In this document: in pieces, positions 57,679 through 64,000 of the stretch
How the letters are laid out: the number at the start of each line of letters is the position of its first letter
How positions within the stretch are numbered: position 1 is the first letter of the stretch
Assembly: GCA_050951365.1 (NCBI GenBank)
Contig: JBMNIX010000009.1
Location: 235,468 to 299,467, forward strand
Direction of reading: 5' to 3'
DNA: 64,000 nucleotides
Origin: JAAYHG01 sp012735455
GTDB taxonomy: Bacteria; Bacillota; DTU030; DUMP01
Translations under genes and position numbers: made by a program
Notes under the pieces: model-generated
What the model was told of the DNA's origin: nothing
Seen by the model: the letters and a program-made list of their open reading frames with translations, nothing else
Database searches by the model: none

Positions 57679-58767
57679 TCAGCTTTCCGCCCCTGCATCC
57701 GAAGGCTTGCTTTTTTCCCTTAAAGATAACAAAAGCAGCAGCAGGGGAATAACAATCTGAAAGGGGATGGAATAGTAAGGCCACACCTTTTCAGCCCAAT
57801 TGAACAACTCAAGCACATTTTTATATTCCCATATTGAAAGTACGACACAAAAGGTAGAGATTGCCCCGGTCAGCTTCCTGTGGTCGCCGATTCCCGCTAT
57901 CTGGATTAAAGCTCTTGCAGCCGCGTAAATGCAAACCGAAATTTTTACCCCTCCCCCGATCAGCAGGTTTATGTCTACGAGCGGTTCCACATTAAGACCT
58001 GGAATAAGCAGTGATGTCAAATGGGGGATAAAGGTGGAACGGGCCATCAAATCACTTCCCAGAACAGATATATCTCTAAAAAATAATATAATTCCCAAAA
58101 GGATTGAAACTGCTGCTGATAAAAGCACAACTTTTTTTAGCTTTTCCTTTTTGTTTACATGCGGAAACAGCATAAGGAAGGCAACAGTTTCCCCAAAGGG
58201 AAAAGTTATAAAGCTAAAAGCTGCATTTAGCACAGGTGTCATGCCGTTTTCCAGGATAGGGAGGAAAGCCGTGAAATCATGGACAGTGATGAGCGACAGG
58301 CTGATAATGAGGACTACTAAAGGTATCACAGGCACCAGCAGCTCGCTTAACCTTCCTATCACCTCTATTCCGCTGTTGATTGCATATACCAAAAAAACTG
58401 CAAAAAGCCCTATCACCACAACCATAGGCGTTTCCGGAAAAGTCACCGTGCAGATAAACTCGCCAAAATCCCTGAGCACAAGGGAAGCCAGGTGGATGAA
58501 ATACCATGTATACAAAACGGCGAAAATATTGCCGGCAACTTTTCCCAGCTTTTCCTTTAAAATATCCACCAGGGTTTTTGATGGATTCAGTAACGCAATG
58601 GCCGCATAGACCCACATCAGCAAAGTACCGCCTGCTCCTCCGAGGAGCATGGCCAGCCATGCGTCGTTTTTTGCTCCCTGTGCCGGAGCCAGTATCACAG
58701 TGCTTCCAAAAAGAAAGCCCGATAAAAGCAGAAACAGTTGAATGCTTGATATCCGTGCTTTTTCCAT
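57679..58767 (-). CDS. Spore germination protein, GerAB/GerKB family
   Basis: 362 residues, ten membrane helices, APC-superfamily fold: the transporter-like subunit of a germinant receptor in the inner spore membrane. Family segments: SSIQLFLLLSGFLFGSTVIL, YFIHLASLVLRDFGEFI, FPFGETVAFLMLFPHVNKKE and the FPFQIVIPLLLLLLS end (PFQIVIPLLLLLL). The ATG at 58767 overlaps the stop of the small gene upstream (TAATG), so I prefer it to the in-frame ATG at 58809. Operon order is A, C, small protein, B. Confidence 0.92.
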   Translation of the reverse strand: MEKARISSIQLFLLLSGFLFGSTVILAPAQGAKNDAWLAMLLGGAGGTLLMWVYAAIALLNPSKTLVDILKEKLGKVAGNIFAVLYTWYFIHLASLVLRDFGEFICTVTFPETPMVVVIGLFAVFLVYAINSGIEVIGRLSELLVPVIPLVVLIISLSLITVHDFTAFLPILENGMTPVLNAAFSFITFPFGETVAFLMLFPHVNKKEKLKKVVLLSAAVSILLGIILFFRDISVLGSDLMARSTFIPHLTSLLIPGLNVEPLVDINLLIGGGVKISVCIYAAARALIQIAGIGDHRKLTGAISTFCVVLSIWEYKNVLELFNWAEKVWPYYSIPFQIVIPLLLLLLSLREKSKPSDAGAES

Positions 58768-58991
58768 TACTTCAAAACTCCAATCATCTTTAATGTTGCT
58801 TCTATCCATTGGGAGGGGCTAGAAGGCCTTCTCCCTGATGCCAGAAGCAAACTGACAGCCAGGCTTGCCGCCATAAAGAAAATATATATTGCAAATACCC
58901 TCGCCCGTTCTTTTTTTCGTATAAACCTTTGCAAGTCATAAAAAATCAGAACAGCAAATACCGCTAAAACTATTATCATTATGTCATTCAT
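58767..58991 (-). CDS. Small two-helix membrane protein of the germination operon
   Basis: 74 residues with two hydrophobic helices (MIIVLAVFAVLIFYDLQRFI and VFAIYIFFMAASLAVSLLLA) separated by basic residues. It lies between the GerAC and GerAB genes and overlaps both. The position and topology fit the small D-type subunits found in some ger operons. No functional motif. Confidence 0.75.
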   Translation of the reverse strand: MNDIMIIVLAVFAVLIFYDLQRFIRKKERARVFAIYIFFMAASLAVSLLLASGRRPSSPSQWIEATLKMIGVLK

Positions 58992-60164
58992 CCTTTTTTA
59001 CCGGACTTTTGATAATACCTGTCCGCAATATTTCTGCATCCACCTGAATGTCAGCCGGAAGCCTGCTGAAAATATCATTCCAGTCCTTCTCTGCATTTTT
59101 CCAGTACTGCGGGTGGTATTTGTGCACATACGCACCAAAACCGAATATGTCGCTGGAATATTCTTTTTGGGTCTTCTCCAGCGCCATTATGATTTCTTTT
59201 TTTATTTCCTCTCCCAGAGTTTTCTCCAGAACAGACAGATTATCCGGCGAGTCCAACCTGCCTTTTCCCTCGTATCCTCCCACATTGGCCTGAGTCTCAA
59301 CCTCGACGGTAAGCATGGATGGTTCGCCGTTATCAAATGCCACTTTGACTTTCCCTTTTGATCTTATAATTTCCATCGCTATTTTGCCCTTATCAGCAGG
59401 AACATTCACAATAGCGCTTTTCACTTTATCTGTTGCGAACAGGTATCCCCGTGTTTCAAACGGGTCCAGCCAGCCCGCCAGCTTTCCTTCTTTAAATACG
59501 GCAGTGCCTTCTGTCCTGACCTCTTTTTCTCCGGCCTTTGATATTTGTCCGATGGCAGGTTGCCTTCCGCTGCCGCCCATATCTTTAATCAAGTCAATCA
59601 GCAAGGTTTTCTTCAACGTGCCCCGTGAAACAGTATTTTCTACCGTTTCATTTATATACACGGCAGGTATGGACTCCATATCAGTTTCCATTTCAAGGAT
59701 TTCCCTTGGTGTTACGCCTTTTGCCACAAGAACTGCCATTGAGTAGTCTATTTCATGGTCTCTCTGAAAAAAATCCAGGACTTCTTCTATGCCATCCTGC
59801 GAAAGCCTTTCACCAAGGATTAGAACCTGGGCTGTGCTTAAAAACAGCCTTTTGTCAACAATAGACAACATGCCTCTTACAGCCTCGAAAACGGTTTCTC
59901 CTTCATAGGACTCGACAAACACAGGCTTTGGCTGCGCACCTCCGCCTTTTCCCTTTCCGGAGGATGTGGATTGGATTGCGGCAGGTTCCACCACCTGGAC
60001 GGTCAAAAGAACTTTGCCGTCTTCCGTCCGATCCAGCCCCAAACCCGCCACAATATTTATTTCAGTCAGGTCTCTGTTGTTCCAGCAGCCGGTCAGCAGC
60101 AAGGGAAATACAAGCAAAAAGGCAATTCGTGCTATGCCGGTTCTTTTTTTCCCTTTCTGTACAT
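58984..60164 (-). CDS. Spore germination lipoprotein, GerAC/GerKC family (single-base frame break in signal peptide)
   Basis: About 390 residues. The lipobox LLLTGCWNNRDLTEI ends a signal peptide and the body is a complete Ger(x)C protein (INIVAGLGLDRTEDGKVLLT, LSIVDKRLFLSTAQVLILGE). The ATG at 60164-60162 overlaps the GerAA stop (TGATG) and reads MYRKGKK; one more A in the run 60144-60150 joins it to RTGIARIAFLLVFPLLLTGC. As given only a TTG at 60117 is in frame, which would leave a truncated leader. The lipoprotein anchors to the outer face of the inner spore membrane. Confidence 0.9.
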
Positions 60165-61737
60165 CACGGTCTTGCTTTCACCTCCTGGCGTTTTGTCCCT
60201 TTTGCACCTCCGGCATTTTCCTGCCGCAGTATCTTCGGCCTTGTCACCATAGCCCAGATGGGCACCACTATAAAAGAATCCTTGAGGTCGGAAGACGTAA
60301 GCGGTGAAAAAGGCGCCATATAGGGAACACCAAAGGAACGCAGCCTGCAGAGGTGCGTAAAAACAGCCACAGCAACAAAGGAAATTCCAAGGAAGCCCAA
60401 AAATTGGCCGCAGCCAGGAATGCAAAGCGCAGCAGCATGGTTGCCCGGATGAGCGGCGGGACAACAAAGCTGCAGATAGCCGTAATAGCTACGATAATCA
60501 CCATCAGGTTGCTGGCAATTCCCGCCGCCACCGAAGCCTCACCCAGCACAATTGCGCCCACAATGCTCAGTGCCTGGCCGATAGGCCTTGGCATACGGAC
60601 ACCCGCCTCGCGCAGGAGCTCAAAGGCTAAAATCATCAATATCGCTTCAGTAAAAGGCGAAAAAGGGATTCCCTGCCGTGAAGCCGCCAGAGTGATCATC
60701 AGCTTGAACGGGATGACCGTATGGTGAAAGCTGACCAGCGCCACATACATGCCCGGCAGCAGGTTTGATACCAGCAGCGCCATCAGGCGCAGCAGACGCA
60801 TAAAGGTTGCAAAATAGGCGTGGTCATAGTAATCATCCGTAGTCTGTATGGATTCTATAAAAAGATACGGGACCGTAAGGACATAGGGCGTACCATCGCA
60901 GAATATGGCCACACGCCCCTCCAGCAGCTTTCCGGCCAGCTTGTCGCATTTTTCGCTGTTCCCCACCGTGGGAAAAAGGGATAATCGGCTGTCGGAAATG
61001 AACTGCTCGATAATACCGGTATCAAGTATGGCATCGGTCTTGATTTTCTTGAGCCTCTCCCGCACTTCCCTGACAATCTCCTCATTGGCAATCCCCTTGA
61101 TATAGCAGATGCAGATATCGGTTTTTGTCTGCTTCCCGAGCTGCATCATTTCCAGCTTGAGATTCGGGTTTTTGATCCTTTTTCGAATGAGGGTCGTATT
61201 GGTAAGCAGGTTTTCAACAAAGCCTTCCCTTGCGCCCCTGATGGACGTCTCCGTATCGGGTTCCTCCACCTGCCGTCCCTGCGGAGCTTTTACTCCAATC
61301 ACCAGTGCTTTGTCTTCACCGTCAATAAAAAGCAAGGCTTCACCGGACACGATGCCGTCCACCGCCTGCCTCATATCATTGGCTTCTTTTATGTCGTTGT
61401 TGATGACTATACATTCTTTAAGCTGTTCAAATATGCGGCTGCCTTCATGCAATTCCGTATTTGAGAAAAAGTCAAGGATTGGGCGGATCACATCCTGGTT
61501 CAATACCCTCTTGTCAACAAAACCGTTGATATATGCCACCAGTATTCTAATCGATCTTTTTTTCCCGCATGAAATTTCCCGATGCATAAAATCGCTGCAG
61601 CCGGAAAATATTTCGCTAAGTCTTGCCTTAACAGCTTCAACGGTTTTCGGTATTTGTTCGTATGAATCAGCATGTGCATCGTCATCGTTACTGTTTTGAT
61701 TTCCTGTTCTGCTTCGTTTTCTTATTCTTCCGAGCAT
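60164..61737 (-). CDS. Spore germination protein, GerAA/GerKA family (single-base frame break near the end)
   Basis: About 524 residues. Soluble N-terminal domain (ISCGKKRSIRILVAYINGFVD in part, NDIKEANDMRQAVDGIVSGE in part) then about five membrane helices with the family marker REAGVRMPRPIGQALSIVGA and LVSFHHTVIPFKLMITLAAS. In the run 60399-60403 one more base joins NF to LGFLGISFVAVAVFTHL and the normal end AMVTRPKILRQ. As given it stops at 60268 with a wrong tail. It is the first gene of the four-gene ger operon and forms the channel-like oligomer of the receptor. Confidence 0.9.
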
Positions 61738-61822
61738 TTCGTTATCACCTGTTTTACATTATAACCATTATATGAGCCGTGAAATACACAAATAGAGTTT
61801 TCAAGAAGCAAGCTCCTTTTGA

Positions 61823-61854
61823 ATAAAAAAATAAAAGCCCTGCGATCAGAGCTT
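61823..61854 (-). terminator. Terminator of the GGDEF operon
   Basis: Stem AAAGC-CTG / CAG-GCTTT with mismatches, followed by TTTTATTTTTTT on the minus strand, just past the GGDEF stop. Confidence 0.7.
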
Positions 61855-61872
61855 TCTTACTTTTACTATCTA

Positions 61873-62736
61873 TTATATGGCTATTTCATCAATCATACCG
61901 CTATACCCCAGCACCAGGTTGTCCTTTTCCTTTTTCGCCTTAGTAGAAGCAAGGCTGGCAAGGTTTATAAGGTTTATTATTGTTCTATACATGTTTCCTT
62001 TCCTGGGATTTCTCCTTCTTCCGCCTGCAATTCCTGCTGAAACGCTTATGCTTATACCCTCGCAAAATTCGTACTGCTTTATCCTGCGTAAAATATCCTG
62101 TACCATTGCTTCACATGTTTCAGCGCATTTATCCGTTACAAGTGCGAATTCATCGCCGCCATACCTGCAAAGAAAAGTGCCTGCCGGTGCAAAGCTCTTA
62201 AGGATTTGGGCAATCTCCTTCAGAATATTGTCTCCTACTGCATGTCCAAACTCTTTGTCAACATATCCAAAGTTATTAATATCAAAGAAAGTGATGGATA
62301 TTTCACTGCCCTGTTCAAGGAGTTTATGGGCTTTGTATATAACATAGTCGCTTCTGTATAACCCCGTCAAAATATCCACATGCTTGCAGATTTCAGCTTC
62401 AATTATTTTTTTCGTTATAACCCCAATAGCTTTATTGTCCTGAGTGACAAAGAGGATGTCCGTATCGCCGGCTTCAAAAAATTCCTTAGCTTTCCATACT
62501 GGTTGGTCCGCTTCAATGCATCCATAGCTTCCGGACATGGCGTCCAGCGCAATCCTATTTGGGTGAGATTTTATCAAATCATTTCTCGTCAGGACACCAA
62601 CAGTTTTCCCGTTATCAGTAACAGGAAAGTAGTCCGTATCTGTCTTTTCAGCAATATCCCGTATTCGTCTCATTCCCCAAAAAGCATCAACAGTGATGTA
62701 ATCCTTCATCATAATTTCAAATGCTTTCCTTATCAT
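61873..62736 (-). CDS. CBS-pair diguanylate cyclase (GGDEF)
   Basis: 287 residues. Two CBS motifs fill the first 120 residues (MMKDYITVDAFWGMRRIRDI, DYFPVTDNGKTVGVLTRNDL, ILFVTQDNKAIGVITKKII). The GGDEF domain follows: LTGLYRSDYVIYKAHKLLEQ, FDINNFGYVDKEFGHAVGDN, and the active-site loop CRYGGDEFALV, all intact. It should make c-di-GMP from GTP, with the CBS pair sensing an adenine nucleotide or similar ligand. No RxxD inhibitory site is evident upstream of the active site. Its start overlaps the stop of the small gene upstream by four bases. No EAL or PilZ partner is in the window. Confidence 0.88.
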   Translation of the reverse strand: MIRKAFEIMMKDYITVDAFWGMRRIRDIAEKTDTDYFPVTDNGKTVGVLTRNDLIKSHPNRIALDAMSGSYGCIEADQPVWKAKEFFEAGDTDILFVTQDNKAIGVITKKIIEAEICKHVDILTGLYRSDYVIYKAHKLLEQGSEISITFFDINNFGYVDKEFGHAVGDNILKEIAQILKSFAPAGTFLCRYGGDEFALVTDKCAETCEAMVQDILRRIKQYEFCEGISISVSAGIAGGRRRNPRKGNMYRTIINLINLASLASTKAKKEKDNLVLGYSGMIDEIAI

Positions 62737-63083
62737 AAATCTATAGACTTGCTAACCTGGAGCACAATATTCACCTGGGTTTTCACAATTGTTGACTCGT
62801 TAGCAACCTTACCCCCTTCCTCCAATAAAAGCCCAACCAGCTTTTCCTGCGGAAGCATATTAAAAAGTGCCTTTCTTACCACTATGGCCTCAATTGCAGG
62901 ATGATCCACCTTTATGATCTCATACTGGTCCGGAGACAATATATCCACCATGCGTCTTGCCGCCTCAGGCCCGATTGGCGCCCGCTTTCCGACAATGAGC
63001 GCATCCTGCATCGGAGGCATTTCAAACTCCGACATACGCATGGTGATTTCTGCTTTTTTGGTGCTATCTACATTTTTAGACAT
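62733..63083 (-). CDS. Small protein of unknown function, paired with the GGDEF cyclase
   Basis: 116 residues, no membrane segment. Two parts can be seen: a possible alpha/beta segment (ALIVGKRAPIGPEAARRMVD, YEIIKVDHPAIEAIVVRKAL) and a C-terminal strand-rich end (IVKTQVNIVLQVSKSIDL). GGGAAGG lies before ATG 63083. I recognise no family. The four-base overlap with the cyclase gene suggests joint function. The AT-rich stretch upstream has an ATCATA/TATGAT inverted repeat (about 63121-63137), a candidate operator. Confidence 0.6.
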   Translation of the reverse strand: MSKNVDSTKKAEITMRMSEFEMPPMQDALIVGKRAPIGPEAARRMVDILSPDQYEIIKVDHPAIEAIVVRKALFNMLPQEKLVGLLLEEGGKVANESTIVKTQVNIVLQVSKSIDL

Positions 63084-63192
63084 TTCCTTCCCTTCTTCCG
63101 TTTGCTATGAAAAATATTTTATCATATTTTGTATGATTTTTATAATTATTTATATATATTTATTATTTATTAAGTCTATTTAACCGTTTTTT

Positions 63193-63475
63193 GTGAGGAA
63201 TTCACTCTTGTATTATAAGCTTGTGTTGAAACTGGCAGTAGTGGCAAGTTCGCTTCAAGGGACAAAACATGTTAAAAAGGCAGGATATTTCAGCCTTGTA
63301 CTGTCCGGTATCCTGGCATCATCCGCTCTTTTGGCTTTTACCCTGACATTTCCTTATTGCACAAGGGCGGAAATTACTGCTCCCATGTACCAGATAACAG
63401 CCATGATTGATTATGGAAGACTACTTCAAAAGGCTTGAACCTATTCGCCTTTTTATATGTTTGGAATGATGAATT
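63193..63475 (+). pseudogene. C-terminal remnant of a GerAB-type germination permease
   Basis: The frame 63193-63438 reads GYFSLVLSGILASSALLAF, TLTFPYCTRAEITAPMYQIT and AMIDYGRLLQ, like the last helices of the GerKB/YndE subfamily; the next frame continues RLEPIRLFICLE, showing a frame break near 63435. The first two thirds of the gene are missing. The 63476-63667 stretch beyond it holds nothing I can support. Confidence 0.55.
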
Positions 63476-63667
63476 TAGAAATATGGCGCAATAATAACAG
63501 ATGCCATTGGTATAAACAAAAACCAAAGGCATCCCGGGTATTTATATTCCATTATATGCTTTTCATTATTTAGAAATCGCTTAAATTTAGATTCGCTACC
63601 GTTCATTATAGTCATTAAACTTGTTCGTTAGGCAATATTTAGGTATTTATGTGTGTTGGATACAAAT

Positions 63668-64000
63668 TCAACTAAGCGTTTGTAGAATGTCTTGGAACAT
63701 GCCCCGGCGTATTTCATCATCCCGTTTGATAATGTAGTGAATGGAATTCAGTTTTTCAAAGAGTTCGCGGGCGGCCTGCTCTTTAGCTATCACATTGGGG
63801 TGGGCCGTTTGGTCTGCCTGTTTGACCTCAACCACTGCCCAACCATTGTTTTTGAGTTTAAGTATAAAGTCTGGATAATAACGTCTCCAGCGTCCTTCCA
63901 GCTCATCGTAATATTCTACGTAAAACTCATTATGTCCGACGTCGGTAATGCCACCGGTATAGTAAATTTCCTCTATTTCCTTATGCTCCACGAAATATTC
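63668..64000 (-). CDS. C-terminal nuclease-like domain of a larger protein (5' end outside window)
   Basis: 110 codons open to the right edge of the window. The core YYPDFILKLKNNGWAVVEVK is a PD-(D/E)xK pattern (PD, then ExK), preceded by FYVEYYDELEGRWRR and followed by IAKEQAARELFEKLN. This arrangement is common at the end of type III restriction (Res) subunits and related helicase-nucleases. Only the tail is visible, so the enzyme class is an inference. Confidence 0.55.
   Translation of the reverse strand, partial: EYFVEHKEIEEIYYTGGITDVGHNEFYVEYYDELEGRWRRYYPDFILKLKNNGWAVVEVKQADQTAHPNVIAKEQAARELFEKLNSIHYIIKRDDEIRRGMFQDILQTLS

Noticed and set aside
57441..57698. Minus-strand 85-codon frame after the permease genes
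   Set aside because: It overlaps both flanking genes, has no ribosome site and shows no family pattern; I treat it as chance in AT-rich DNA.

Overview
The window reads as a spore-forming anaerobic Firmicute of the Clostridia. The evidence is SepF, a B12-dependent class II ribonucleotide reductase, a PEP carboxykinase/malic enzyme pair, rubrerythrin, S-layer-homology (SLH) proteins, a gerA-type germinant receptor operon and a ykkC-type leader. I would look first among Thermacetogeniaceae/Moorella-like lineages, but that placement is inference. The left two thirds is GC-rich; the right end (from about 56 kb) is visibly more AT-rich.

Layout. 1-7.3 kb: dnaE (3' end cut by the window edge), sepF, aspartate aminotransferase, nrdJ and yjbQ, all on the minus strand. 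7.3-14.3 kb: a complete F-type ATP synthase operon, atpZ-I-B-E-F-[deltaC-A]-G-D-C. It has no separate delta gene: only the C-terminal half of delta is present, fused in frame to the N-terminus of alpha. The c subunit carries most of the Na+-ligand signature. 14.3-21 kb: a HAD phosphatase, YlbF, a LysM/BsuPI protein, QueG, PckA, a macrodomain protein and malic enzyme. 21.2-24.6 kb: a probable ykkC subtype-2 (ppGpp/PRPP-like) riboswitch with an overlapping terminator, a membrane transporter, an amidohydrolase and a 3-methyladenine glycosylase. 24.7-32.3 kb: small membrane proteins, a second QueG-like Fe-S protein, a secreted DUF1287 protein with an unknown membrane-anchored partner, an HI0933-type flavoprotein, and a tandem PII-like protein next to a tandem DUF1538 membrane protein. 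32.6-40.1 kb: housekeeping and stress genes (map, rlmA, GNAT, ClbS/DfsB, rubrerythrin, exonuclease III), a wrecked ECF sigma gene with its putative anti-sigma partner, and an ArsC/Spx-family gene with UGA exactly at the catalytic cysteine, which is a likely selenoprotein.

40.1-56.4 kb is a decayed accessory region. It holds a beta-helix/Ig/SLH surface protein broken by two stops and two frame changes, and a giant BspA-like leucine-rich-repeat/SLH protein of about 2,600 codons that has lost its N-terminus. That truncation abuts, head to head, a MalT/BTAD-type regulator that has also lost its N-terminus. Fragments of an XRE repressor, a transposase and a thioredoxin-like protein follow. 56.4-64 kb: a two-gene permease unit, a gerA-B-C type germination operon, a CBS-GGDEF cyclase with an unknown small partner, a GerAB remnant and the C-terminus of a PD-(D/E)xK-type enzyme.

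Quality warning. At least ten genes between 21 and 61 kb carry frame changes that a single base would repair, mostly one missing base in a homopolymer. Nothing similar was seen in the first 21 kb. Some or many of these are probably sequencing errors. The in-frame stops, the large sigma-factor deletion and the truncation junction are not explained that way.
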